Below, in pieces: positions 56,176-64,000 of a stretch of 64,000 bases of DNA. The notes under the pieces were generated by a model, which saw nothing but the letters and a program-made list of their open reading frames with translations, had not been told where the DNA came from and ran no database searches. The translations under genes were made by a program, and so were the position numbers. Origin of the DNA: Halomonas eurihalina (GTDB taxonomy: Bacteria > Pseudomonadota > Gammaproteobacteria > Pseudomonadales > Halomonadaceae); assembly GCF_008274785.1 (NCBI RefSeq), contig NZ_VTPU01000004.1, positions 62,001 through 126,000 of the forward strand, written 5' to 3'. The first letter of the stretch is position 1; the number at the start of each line of letters is the position of its first letter.

Positions 56176-58428
56176 ATGTCAGAGTCAGTCGGCTCCATTT
56201 ACTACACGGTCGATGCCCATACCCGGGGGTTGCTGGAGGCCGAACGAGACATCAATCGCAGCACGCAACGAATGGGGCGAGACTTCGAACACGTAGATGA
56301 GCGCTCCTCGCGTGCATCTAAGTCCATGAGCCGGCTGACCCCCATCGCTGGAGCCGTGAAGGCGGCGGCGGTCGGTGGCGCGGTGGCGCTCAGTGGATTC
56401 TCGGCTGCCCTTCTGGTGGTTGCTCGGTCGGCTGCTACTGCTGCGCGCGAATTGGAGAACCAGGCACGGCTTGCCGGTGTGTCAGTCGAGGCTTTTCAGC
56501 AGTTGGCCTATGCCTCCAAGAGCGTGGGTGTCGAGCAAGGCAAACTCGCCGACATCTTCAAGGACACCCAGGATAAGATCGGCGACTTCCTGGCGACGGG
56601 TGGCGGTGAGCTGAAGGACTACTTCGAGAACATCGCGCCGTTGGTCGGCCAGTCTGCGGATGAGTTCCGTGAGCTGTCCGGCCCTCAAGCATTGATCAAG
56701 CTTCAGAAGGGCCTCGATGCCGCTAATCTTTCGATGGAGCAGCAGGTCTTCTACCTCGAGTCGGTGGCGGATGAAGCATCATTGCTCCAACCGCTCCTCA
56801 GGAACAATGCCGAAGGCCTCCGGCAGATGGCCAAGGAAGCTCGTGACCTGAATGCCGTCCTATCGCAGTCGGAGGTGGACCGCCTGAGCGAGCTGGCTCA
56901 GGGGTTCGACCAACTGGCCCAGCAGATCCGCACCGAAACGTCCCGGGCCATTCTGCAGTTTGATGATCTGATCAAGGGTGCACTCGAGAGTGCCAGCGAG
57001 GGCCTAACGGCTCTGGCTCGTGGCTTCAACGTCTTCATGGATTCATTCCGCGAGGATGCGGCCAAGCGATCGATCGCTGGCATCAACGCTGAGCTGGATG
57101 AGGTCTTCGATAACAAGCGCCGCCTCGAAAAGCGAATCGACATGTTCGGGGAGGAGTCGGCGCAAGGACAGCAGGCTGCCGGCGCGCTGCGTGAAGTAAA
57201 GGCTGAATACGACGCTCTGATAGACCGCAAAAAAGAACTGCAGACCACTGGCAGTGGGGTCACCGTGCCGGATGAGCTGAATCTGGAGCGGATAAAGCCT
57301 TCGGGCAGCCGGCTGCCAGGACTTGGCGGAGGTGGCGGAAGTGGTGACCCCGACGCCGCCAAGAAGGCTCGCAAGCGATTCGAGGCTCTGAAAAAGCAGC
57401 TCGAAACCGAGCGCGAGACCATCGAGCGTGAATATCGTGAACGGAACGCGCTGATCCGCCGGTTCACCGAAGAGGGCTCGAGGGAGCAAGTCAGGCTTCT
57501 AGAGCGGAGCTCTAAGGAACGCCGCGAGGCGCTACAGGGCATCTCCGAGGAATACCAAGGCCTGATCGACGAGCTATATCCGGTTCGTGCGGCCCAGCGT
57601 ACATTCCGGGAAGAGATGGAGCGCCTGGAGCTGGCCCAACAGATAGGGATGATCGACGATCTCACGGATGCCCAGCGGCGCCTGCGCGAGTCTATGCGCA
57701 GCGACGAGAGCTGGCAGGACGCCTACGGGTTCAGCCCTGACGATACCAAGCAGCTCGACAAGGCCAATGATGCCGCCCGCGAGCTCGGCATGACGTTTTC
57801 GTCGGCATTCGAGGACGCGATTGTCGAAGGTAAGGGCTTCCGAGAGGTGCTCCAGGGCATCGCCGAGGATGTCCAGCGCCTCATGATCCGTAAGAGCATC
57901 ACGGAGCCGGCAGCCGACGCCCTGGGCAGTATTGACTGGGGCGGCATGGTGGGCAATTTCGCCGGCAGCCTCTTCGGTGGAGGCGGCGCCACGGTCAATA
58001 CATCCGGCGTCCAGGCCATGGGGTATAACACCGGCAGCTTTGCCGATGGTGGTTATACCGGCGCCGGGGGCAAGCATGACATTGCCGGCGTTGTGCACCG
58101 TGGCGAGTACGTCATGCCCAAGGACGTGGTTGAGCAGCCAGGCATGCTCCCTATGCTCGAGAAGTTGAAGAGCACGCGCGGGTACCTCAAAGGCGGCTTA
58201 GTAGGTGGTGGATCATCATCAGTACCCGCTGGCTCAAGCGTCGTCGTCAATGTCCATACAGATAGCGGATCGCAAGTCACCCGGCAGGAATCCCAAGGCC
58301 AGAGCGGCACCCGGCAGATCGATCTCTACATCGAGCGCAAGGTCGAGGGAACCGTCAATCGCATGTTCGATAGCGGTCAAATGGACCGCCGTATGCGCCG
58401 TTTTGGCGCGCGCCGCCAATCCACCTGA
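56176..58428 (+). CDS. Tail tape measure protein
   Basis: A 750-aa protein. It opens with MSESVGSIYYTVDAHTRGLL, has a hydrophobic helix near 65-90 (VGGAVALSGFSAALLVVARS), a long helical region and, near 555-600, the lambda gpH C-terminal pattern (SSAFEDAIVEGKGFREVLQG then IAEDVQRLMIRKSI). It sets tail length; at about 1.5 Angstrom per residue the tail would be near 110 nm. The Gly-rich segment after it ends GGYTGAGGKHDIAGVVHRGE, also typical. Confidence 0.92.
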   Translation: MSESVGSIYYTVDAHTRGLLEAERDINRSTQRMGRDFEHVDERSSRASKSMSRLTPIAGAVKAAAVGGAVALSGFSAALLVVARSAATAARELENQARLAGVSVEAFQQLAYASKSVGVEQGKLADIFKDTQDKIGDFLATGGGELKDYFENIAPLVGQSADEFRELSGPQALIKLQKGLDAANLSMEQQVFYLESVADEASLLQPLLRNNAEGLRQMAKEARDLNAVLSQSEVDRLSELAQGFDQLAQQIRTETSRAILQFDDLIKGALESASEGLTALARGFNVFMDSFREDAAKRSIAGINAELDEVFDNKRRLEKRIDMFGEESAQGQQAAGALREVKAEYDALIDRKKELQTTGSGVTVPDELNLERIKPSGSRLPGLGGGGGSGDPDAAKKARKRFEALKKQLETERETIEREYRERNALIRRFTEEGSREQVRLLERSSKERREALQGISEEYQGLIDELYPVRAAQRTFREEMERLELAQQIGMIDDLTDAQRRLRESMRSDESWQDAYGFSPDDTKQLDKANDAARELGMTFSSAFEDAIVEGKGFREVLQGIAEDVQRLMIRKSITEPAADALGSIDWGGMVGNFAGSLFGGGGATVNTSGVQAMGYNTGSFADGGYTGAGGKHDIAGVVHRGEYVMPKDVVEQPGMLPMLEKLKSTRGYLKGGLVGGGSSSVPAGSSVVVNVHTDSGSQVTRQESQGQSGTRQIDLYIERKVEGTVNRMFDSGQMDRRMRRFGARRQST

Positions 58429-58440
58429 TAAGGAGCCGTC

Positions 58441-58791
58441 ATGCCCACATGGCCCGCATCGCTGCCACAGCACCCCTTGATCAAGGAATACGCGGAGACG
58501 CCACAGAGCAACGTCATCCGGTCACCAATGGATGTAGGTCCAGCGAAGACTCGCCGCCGCTCCACGGCCACGACCACGGAAGCCGAAGTCGTGTACCTCC
58601 TGACAAGTGGTCAGCGGCAGACATTTCTGGACTGGCTCAATAACGACATAGCCGGCGGCGCGCTGCCGTTTGAGTGGCCGCGGCCTCGAGCCGGCGTTGA
58701 GTCAGTCCTGATCAAGGGCGACCCGCCGTACAACATGGAACCTGCCGGCCAGAAATGGCGCCTCTCCATGACCCTCGAGATCCAGCCGTAA
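58441..58791 (+). CDS. Minor tail protein (116 aa)
   Basis: A 116-aa protein whose pattern (MPTWPASLPQHPLIKEYAET at the start, then GQRQTFLDWLNNDIAGGALPFEW) matches small minor tail proteins that follow the tape measure in this type of phage, analogous to lambda M. It forms part of the tail tip. A cargo gene follows on the opposite strand. Confidence 0.75.
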   Translation: MPTWPASLPQHPLIKEYAETPQSNVIRSPMDVGPAKTRRRSTATTTEAEVVYLLTSGQRQTFLDWLNNDIAGGALPFEWPRPRAGVESVLIKGDPPYNMEPAGQKWRLSMTLEIQP

Positions 58792-58799
58792 GGCGCGAA

Positions 58800-59393
58800 T
58801 CACTCATCGCGCAGTGACGACAGTGCTATCTCCAGTGCCTCGGCATACTCGTTATTCGCCACAGCTCTGGCTGCACTTTCCTCAAGATACTGCTGTGCTG
58901 CTGATTCGGTCTCAAACGTCTGGAATTCGGATAGGGACTGGATCAATTGAGGGGTCAAAGTATCCAGTTGGGGACGGATGTCATTGGCCAGGTTCGGTGG
59001 ATTGCCGAAAGGTGGTTGCGATTCCTTCTGCCACTGCTGATGCAACTGCTTCTGGACCGCCTTGCTAGCATCGAACTGGTCCTGGAAGAAGGCGCGCGCC
59101 AATTGGTGGTCAACTCCCTGATGCTGCGCCTCTTCCACCACTTGTTTCAGAATCTGTGCCTCACGCTCTGGCACGTTGATCGGTGCCTCGGAGTTCCATT
59201 TGGCCATGGCCACATCGGGAGCAATGGACAGACGTTGCTCTACCTGTGCAATCAGTCCATCTACCGTCTCCTGGGCTTCATCGGAGGCTTGCTGATCCGC
59301 CGCCACAACGAAGCCGCTGATAAGCAGGCCTGCTGTAATCCAGCCCAGGTGGCGAAGCCCCAGGCGTCCGGTTCCCAGTAAAGCTCGATTCAT
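58800..59393 (-). CDS. Secreted chorismate mutase, AroQ gamma type; cargo
   Basis: A 197-aa protein. An N-terminal hydrophobic segment (about 15-31) is followed by AADQQ, consistent with a cleaved signal peptide. The AroQ helical core has R54 (VEQRLSIAPD), K65 (VAMAKWNSEAPI), R77-E78 (VPEREAQIL) and FFQDQFDASKAVQ (102-114), the pattern of periplasmic gamma-class chorismate mutases. It would convert chorismate to prephenate outside the cytoplasm. It stands alone on the minus strand in the tail operon, so it is almost surely expressed separately. AAGGAAG precedes the start. Confidence 0.87.
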   Translation of the reverse strand: MNRALLGTGRLGLRHLGWITAGLLISGFVVAADQQASDEAQETVDGLIAQVEQRLSIAPDVAMAKWNSEAPINVPEREAQILKQVVEEAQHQGVDHQLARAFFQDQFDASKAVQKQLHQQWQKESQPPFGNPPNLANDIRPQLDTLTPQLIQSLSEFQTFETESAAQQYLEESAARAVANNEYAEALEIALSSLRDE

Positions 59394-59504
59394 GACTTGT
59401 CTTCCTTGTGGTCTTCGGGATGTTTCAAGTGCCCAGTCCGAACCGATCATCTGCCATCACTGTTCTCCCTGCAACCAGATGCCCCGATCTGAATACCCAT
59501 CCAT

Positions 59505-59531
59505 GCCCCGCCTCGAGCGGGGCTTCTTGTT
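59505..59531 (+). terminator. Terminator-like hairpin before the next tail gene
   Basis: GCCCCGC (59505-59511) and GCGGGGC (59517-59523) are followed by TTCTTGTTT and then the CTGGAG ribosome binding site of the gene at 59544. The stem is the same as the one before the tape measure gene. Confidence 0.75.
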
Positions 59532-59543
59532 TCTGGAGCCCCT

Positions 59544-60029
59544 ATGTCAATCCGCCAGATCAGCGCCGAGGGGCTGCGTGACATGTTCGCGCAGAACACC
59601 GATGCGGCGGTTTTCGCTCTGTTGACGTTCACGCACCCCAGTCTGTCGACGCCGGAGCGAATCGCGAACAACACCGAGGCCATCACCTACGACGGCCATG
59701 AGTACATGGGATTCCCGTTCAAGTTCACGCCCCCAGCGGAGGACGAGGAGCGCGAGGCCGTGGCCACGGCGAGGGTGAGCAACGTGGATCGTCGCCTGGC
59801 CGAGGTACTGCGGCAGATCCAGGGCCTGGCCGGCGTCGACATTCAGGTCGTTCGTTGGAAACAGGGTGCCGTCACTCGCGAGATGCACATCCCGGGCATG
59901 TACCTGATGAGCGCTGACATCGACACCGAGACGGCGTCACTCCAGATCAGCCACGCCTTCGACATCCTCAACGAGCCGGCGACCCAGGACATTCTCAATC
60001 CCGGCACTGCACCCGGCCTGTTCCGATGA
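59544..60029 (+). CDS. DUF1833 tail protein
   Basis: A 161-aa protein of the DUF1833 type. Its core reads FALLTFTHPSLSTPERIANN, then YMGFPFKFTPPAEDEEREA. Such proteins follow minor tail protein M and precede the NlpC/P60 protein in many siphoviruses and take the place of lambda L. The stop overlaps the next start by four bases. Confidence 0.8.
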   Translation: MSIRQISAEGLRDMFAQNTDAAVFALLTFTHPSLSTPERIANNTEAITYDGHEYMGFPFKFTPPAEDEEREAVATARVSNVDRRLAEVLRQIQGLAGVDIQVVRWKQGAVTREMHIPGMYLMSADIDTETASLQISHAFDILNEPATQDILNPGTAPGLFR

Positions 60030-60439
60030 TCGACGTCACCGAGTACATCGGCCTGCCGTTCGAGTCGGGTGGCCGAGGGCCGCGCTATGACTGCTGGGGC
60101 ATCATCCGGCGCGTCTACGCCGACCACCTCGACATCGAACTGCCCCTGCACACCGGCTACGCCGACACGCTGACCGACGACACGTCCCGGCTGATGGTCG
60201 CCGCCCGCTCCGAGTGGCGCGAGGTCACCGACCCCGAGCCATGGGACGTGGTGATGTTCAACGTCGACGGCAAGCCCAACCACATCGGCCTCGTCATCGC
60301 CCCCGGCCTGATGCTGCACACCACGCGGCACAAAGACGCCTGTATCGAGAGTTTCTCGGCCCCGCAGTGGCGGGATCGATTGGAAGGAATATATCGCTAT
60401 GACCACGATTGTCGCCCGCCCGAGCCCGGTTCGCTCTGA
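60026..60439 (+). CDS. NlpC/P60 tail peptidase (lambda K-like)
   Basis: A 137-aa papain-fold peptidase. The catalytic Cys is in YDCWGIIRRVY (C23) and the His in NHIGLVIAPG (about 91). It probably opens peptidoglycan during DNA entry or helps tail tip assembly. It overlaps the tail hub gene by 41 bases. Confidence 0.87.
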   Translation: MIDVTEYIGLPFESGGRGPRYDCWGIIRRVYADHLDIELPLHTGYADTLTDDTSRLMVAARSEWREVTDPEPWDVVMFNVDGKPNHIGLVIAPGLMLHTTRHKDACIESFSAPQWRDRLEGIYRYDHDCRPPEPGSL

Positions 60440-63400
60440 CCTCTACACCGCCGAGATTCCCGATGGCACCAGTCTGTCTGCTGTCCTCGGTGAGGCGCCG
60501 GAGAGCGTGCGGGCACAGATCGATAGTGAGGTCATTCCACGCGAGTGCTGGGCCGACCCGCTGCCCGCCGATGCACAGGTGCTGATCACTGGCACGCCCG
60601 AGGATGATGGTATTGGCCGTGCCATCGCGATGATTGCGGTTGCCGTAGCGTCCGCCTACACCGGCGGCGCTGCTGCGGCTGCAATGGGGTTCACCAAAGG
60701 AACGGCGGCATTTGCTGCAGCGTCAGCGGCGACATCTGCGGCGGTTACCGTGGCTGGCACTCTGGCCGTTAATGCTCTGATCCCGCCGGAGATGCCGAGC
60801 GAGAAGTCCCCGACATCCCCCAACGTCCGTAACTCCATCACCGGCACGCGCAACCAGATCGACAAATACGGCGTCGTGCCGCGCGTCTACGGCAACCCGC
60901 GCTGGTATCCGAAACTGGCGGCCAATCCGGTGACCGAGATCGCCGGTAATGACCAGTACCTGCGCATGCTGCTGGTGCTGGGCTATGGGCCGCTGGAGGT
61001 GGCGGGCCACCGGGTGGGCGACGGCTACAGCGTGCTCAAGGATGTCGACGTCGGTGATGCCATCACCATCGGCGAGACCAACCTGGGCGATTACGAGGAC
61101 GTTGAGTGGGAGATCGGCATGCCCGATCAGCTTACGCTGATGACGCCCGACATCGCCGAGGAGCAGGTCGGCGTCGCGCTGAATGCTCAGGGTGAGCCCC
61201 AGGCCGACACTTGGGTGTCGGATGGCAATAGTGCCACCCGCACCACGGGCCCGGGCGCCAAAGAGATCAGTATCGATCTGGTGTTTCCCCAGGGCTTCTT
61301 CTGCATCAACGACAACGGCACCCGCTCGGGGCTCGACGTCGAGTTTCGCATCGAGTATCGCGAAGCGGGCACCAGTGCGTGGACGGTGCAGGACGACGCT
61401 TGGCGGATCGGTGGCGACCAGGGCACCAAAGACACCTATCGGCTGAACCGTCGCTGGAGCGTGCCCAAGGGCCAGTACGACGTGCGTGTGACCCGCGTGC
61501 GTTCCCGCCATGGCGGCGTCCAGGCGATCTACACCGACTGCCAGTGGTCCGTGCTGCGTTCTGTCCAGGATGGCCCGGCCTATACCGGCAACCATGTGCT
61601 GATGGGCCTGCGCATCCGCGCCACGGACCAGCTCAACGGCGTGATCGATCAACTGCGCATCCGCACTCAAGCCGTGCTGCGCGTGTGGGATGGGTCTGCC
61701 TGGGTGATGCAGGCCACCAACAACCCCGGTTGGGCCTACATCGATGCGATGACCGGGCAGCAGGTCGGCAACCCTATTGGCGATGATCGTCTGCACCTCG
61801 AGGACATCGTCAACTGGGCCGCGTTCTGCGACAACCAGGGCCTCGAGTATCACCACGTGCACGACGGCGACGAGACCGTGCTCGACCGCGCGCGCTCGAT
61901 TGCCGCCGGCGGACAGGGCAGCTTCGCGTTCCGCGATGTCGGCTTCAGTATCGTGTTCGACGACCCCAACACGCCCGTCGTGCAGGCGATCACCCCGCGC
62001 AACGCCAGCGGGCTCAGCTCGAGCATCCAGTACAAGGACCTGCCCCACGGCATCCGCGTCAAGTACGTGGACCCGGACACCTGGTCCGACGCCGAGCGCA
62101 TCGTCTACCGCGATGGCTACGACGAGACCAACGCCACCCGTTTCGAGGACTTCCAACTCCAAGGCGTGGCCAGCGCCGACCAGGCCTGGCACCACGGCAA
62201 CTACCACCTGCGCCAGGCCATCCTGCGCCCGGAGACGTTCCGCGCATCGATGGACTGGGAGCACCTGGCCCTCGTGCGCGGCAACCGCGCCTTGTATCAG
62301 TTCGACGCCATCCTCGTGGGCCTCGGCAGTGCCCGGGTGAAATCCGTCAGCGGCAACACCATCACGCTCGACGAGCGCCTGGAGTACACCGAGCAGCGCG
62401 CCTACGGCGTTTCCGTGCGCGGGGTCGACGACGGCCAAGGCGCGCCGGCGCTGATGGCCAGCCAGGTCACCGGCGACACCATCGGCGAGACCGACACCTT
62501 CACGCTGGTCGAGCCGCTCGACGTCGCGGTGGGCGACCTGGTGGTCTACGGCGAGATGGGCAAAGAGTCCATCGACGCCAAGGTCACCCGAATCGAGCGC
62601 GGCCCCGACTTCACGGCTGACCTCACCTTCGTGCACGCCGCACCGGACATCTACGACTACAGCTCCGCGCCGGTCTTTGATCCGGGCATCACCAACCCGA
62701 TTCCGCCGGACCGCGTGCGTCCGCCGATCCCGCAGATCACGTCAGTGCGCGGCGACGAGACAGCGGCCCAGCAGCGCCAGGATGGCTCGTTCACCACGCT
62801 TATTCGCGTGGCGTATGCGTTCAACACTCAGGTCGGGCTGCCCAATCTCCAAGTCGAGGCGCGTTATCGCGTCGTGGGCAGTGGTGAGTGGGAGCACGCC
62901 GGGCCGTTCACGGCGTCCGGCAACCTGACGATCCGCGATGTCGATGAAGAACTGGACTACGAGATCCAGTTGCGGGCGCTCAATGGCTCCATGGCGTCCG
63001 TGTGGTCGCAGACCGCGACGCTGACGGTCACCGGCCAGGCCGTGCAGGTGCCACAGTCCATCGAGGTGCAGCGCGGCACGTTCTCGCTGACCTTGATCCC
63101 CAAAGGGCTGTACAGCGGCGCACAGTACGAGTTCTTCCGCTCGTCTGCGCCGCTCGCCCTGGGCGACGTCGAGACAAGCGCCCAGCACTTGAGCGTGGGT
63201 GCCGTGCTGGTCGATACCGACCTGATGCCGGACACCACCTATTACTACTACGTCCGGCAATGGACGGTGTCCCGGGTATCCGCGTTCGCCGCTGTCGAGG
63301 CGACAACGCGCAACGATCCGGCTGCCGTGATCAGCAACATCTCGGGCGAGATCAAGCAGGGTGACCTCTACCCGGCGCTCTCCGACGAAATCGACAAGAT

Positions 63401-64000
63401 CGGCGCCAACGCCGGCGCTATCGCTGGCATCCAGGACGACCTGGACCAGACCCAGCAGCACCTCAGCGATGAAGCAGCACGGCTCGACGACCGCGTCGAT
63501 GGAGTCCAGTCGAGCCTCGATCAGACCCAGCAAGAGTTGGATAGTGAGACAGCCCGCCTGGATGACCGGGTCAACACCGTCCAGGGCGACCTGGCTGACG
63601 AGTCGGCCCGGCTCGATGGCCGGGTGAGCAGTGTCCAGAACTCCCTGGAAACTACCCGCAACAACCTCGAGGCGGCCGATGCCGACCTCGATCAGCGGCT
63701 CGGTGAGGCGGAGACCGCTATCGTCGAGGAGGCCGAAGTTCGTCGGACCGAAGACGAGTTCACCGCGTCTCGTCTCGAAGGGCTCCAGGACACCGCCAAT
63801 GACCACGAACTGCGTATCGGCTCCCTCCAGCGAGTGCAGCAGGAGGGTGATCAGCTCGACGCCATCATCTATGAAGCGCTGAATGCTGAGACAGCGAACC
63901 GCCGGGCGAGCATCCGCACCGAGGAGCGGATTCGCATTGATGGCGATAGTGCTCTGGCCATGCGTGCGGACTCCCTCGAGGCCAGTGTCGGCGACCTAGA
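60399..64000 (+). CDS. Tail tip/host-specificity protein, TipJ/lambda J-like (partial)
   Basis: The frame is open for 1200 codons to the window end. Residues 1-65 form a small domain, residues 70-125 a hydrophobic Ala/Gly-rich stretch (similar to lambda I), and from 150 the J-like part begins (GVVPRVYGNPRWYPKLA). Fibronectin-like beta domains follow (about 765-970). From about residue 1000 there are coiled-coil repeats (ETARLDDRVNTVQ-type, about 19-25 residues each). It forms the central tail tip and determines the receptor. The N-terminal I-like part fused to J is usual in TipJ proteins. The start at 60399 has GGAAGGA upstream. Confidence 0.88.
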   Translation, partial: MTTIVARPSPVRSDLYTAEIPDGTSLSAVLGEAPESVRAQIDSEVIPRECWADPLPADAQVLITGTPEDDGIGRAIAMIAVAVASAYTGGAAAAAMGFTKGTAAFAAASAATSAAVTVAGTLAVNALIPPEMPSEKSPTSPNVRNSITGTRNQIDKYGVVPRVYGNPRWYPKLAANPVTEIAGNDQYLRMLLVLGYGPLEVAGHRVGDGYSVLKDVDVGDAITIGETNLGDYEDVEWEIGMPDQLTLMTPDIAEEQVGVALNAQGEPQADTWVSDGNSATRTTGPGAKEISIDLVFPQGFFCINDNGTRSGLDVEFRIEYREAGTSAWTVQDDAWRIGGDQGTKDTYRLNRRWSVPKGQYDVRVTRVRSRHGGVQAIYTDCQWSVLRSVQDGPAYTGNHVLMGLRIRATDQLNGVIDQLRIRTQAVLRVWDGSAWVMQATNNPGWAYIDAMTGQQVGNPIGDDRLHLEDIVNWAAFCDNQGLEYHHVHDGDETVLDRARSIAAGGQGSFAFRDVGFSIVFDDPNTPVVQAITPRNASGLSSSIQYKDLPHGIRVKYVDPDTWSDAERIVYRDGYDETNATRFEDFQLQGVASADQAWHHGNYHLRQAILRPETFRASMDWEHLALVRGNRALYQFDAILVGLGSARVKSVSGNTITLDERLEYTEQRAYGVSVRGVDDGQGAPALMASQVTGDTIGETDTFTLVEPLDVAVGDLVVYGEMGKESIDAKVTRIERGPDFTADLTFVHAAPDIYDYSSAPVFDPGITNPIPPDRVRPPIPQITSVRGDETAAQQRQDGSFTTLIRVAYAFNTQVGLPNLQVEARYRVVGSGEWEHAGPFTASGNLTIRDVDEELDYEIQLRALNGSMASVWSQTATLTVTGQAVQVPQSIEVQRGTFSLTLIPKGLYSGAQYEFFRSSAPLALGDVETSAQHLSVGAVLVDTDLMPDTTYYYYVRQWTVSRVSAFAAVEATTRNDPAAVISNISGEIKQGDLYPALSDEIDKIGANAGAIAGIQDDLDQTQQHLSDEAARLDDRVDGVQSSLDQTQQELDSETARLDDRVNTVQGDLADESARLDGRVSSVQNSLETTRNNLEAADADLDQRLGEAETAIVEEAEVRRTEDEFTASRLEGLQDTANDHELRIGSLQRVQQEGDQLDAIIYEALNAETANRRASIRTEERIRIDGDSALAMRADSLEASVGDL

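Larger units (their letters stand above)
22360..64000 (+). mobile_element. Lambdoid siphovirus-type prophage in dusA (right end not in window)
   Basis: From the dusA 5' end onward nearly every gene is phage-like and arranged as in lambda: integrase, leftward recombination genes, repressor and cro, cII, O, DnaC-like loader, nin genes, tRNA, lysis genes, terminase, portal, head, tail tube, tape measure, NlpC/P60 and tail hub. A tape measure and tail-assembly genes, with no sheath gene, indicate a long non-contractile tail. Core genes look intact, so the element may be inducible. Cargo genes interrupt each module. The left boundary is approximate. Confidence 0.93.

Noticed and set aside
60723..62636. 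637-codon open frame on the minus strand
   Set aside because: It lies opposite the tail hub gene, whose plus-strand frame has clear TipJ/J motifs. The product is His/Ala/Gly/Val-rich without a fold, a common artefact opposite GC-rich genes.
22499..64000. Possible CRISPR array
   Set aside because: No series of equal direct repeats with equal spacers was found; the repeats seen are iterons, operators, hairpins and coiled-coil coding repeats.

Overview
The window joins about 22 kb of gammaproteobacterial chromosome to about 41.6 kb of a lambdoid prophage, which is still open at the right edge (64000). Gene content, high GC outside the cargo genes, and the RND pump and dusA arrangement suggest a Halomonas-like gammaproteobacterium. 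The genus is an inference: no rRNA or other marker gene lies in the window.

Chromosome (1-22359). Small metabolic units come first: a DUF4870-like membrane protein (cut by the left edge), a VOC protein, a zinc-ribbon methyltransferase, an MFS carrier, a DmdC-type acyl-CoA dehydrogenase with an enoyl-CoA hydratase, a YgeA-type racemase, a MOSC protein, two GNAT acetyltransferases, two Nudix hydrolases, a 2OG-Fe(II) oxygenase, a fructosamine kinase and an alpha/beta hydrolase. Next is a tripartite drug pump, tolC-like (12630), acrA-like (14188) and acrB-like (15462), with an AcrR-type repressor at 19527-20147. Near-identical operator-like boxes lie before acrA (two), acrR and, more weakly, tolC. 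dusA (21349-22359, minus) ends the chromosomal part.

Prophage (about 22360-64000+). A tyrosine integrase is divergent from dusA, the arrangement of dusA-targeting elements. A leftward early region (23527-30639) carries a PrtN-like protein, rdgC, a DUF1351-like coiled-coil protein, a probable Rad52-like annealing protein and four small overlapping genes. The immunity region has an S24/LexA-type repressor, Cro-like and CII-like proteins, and two promoters, pL (about 31794-31822) and pR (about 34219-34227), that share an 11-bp operator palindrome. The pL leader contains a boxA-like sequence, so antitermination is likely. Rightward genes follow: O-like initiator with internal iterons, DnaC-like loader, NinB, a DUF968/HNH-type protein and a positional Q candidate; then a tRNA-Met, lysis genes (lambda R-like endolysin and two holins), terminase, portal, head genes, tail genes and the start of a TipJ-like tail hub.

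Cargo. Genes on the opposite strand or of lower GC interrupt every module: a zinc-ribbon/HEPN protein (25658), a 42-aa/two-TM gene pair (30855-31499), a Cys-rich secreted protein (31959), a DUF7946-like membrane protein (32376), a CoiA-like zinc protein (38848), a secreted Gly-rich protein (40128), a secreted esterase (42537), an HsdR_N-like nuclease (54322), a superinfection-immunity-like protein (55887) and a secreted chorismate mutase (58800). These are the best candidates for undescribed defence or lysogenic-conversion functions. Intrinsic-terminator-like hairpins repeatedly sit just upstream of the ribosome binding sites of prophage genes.
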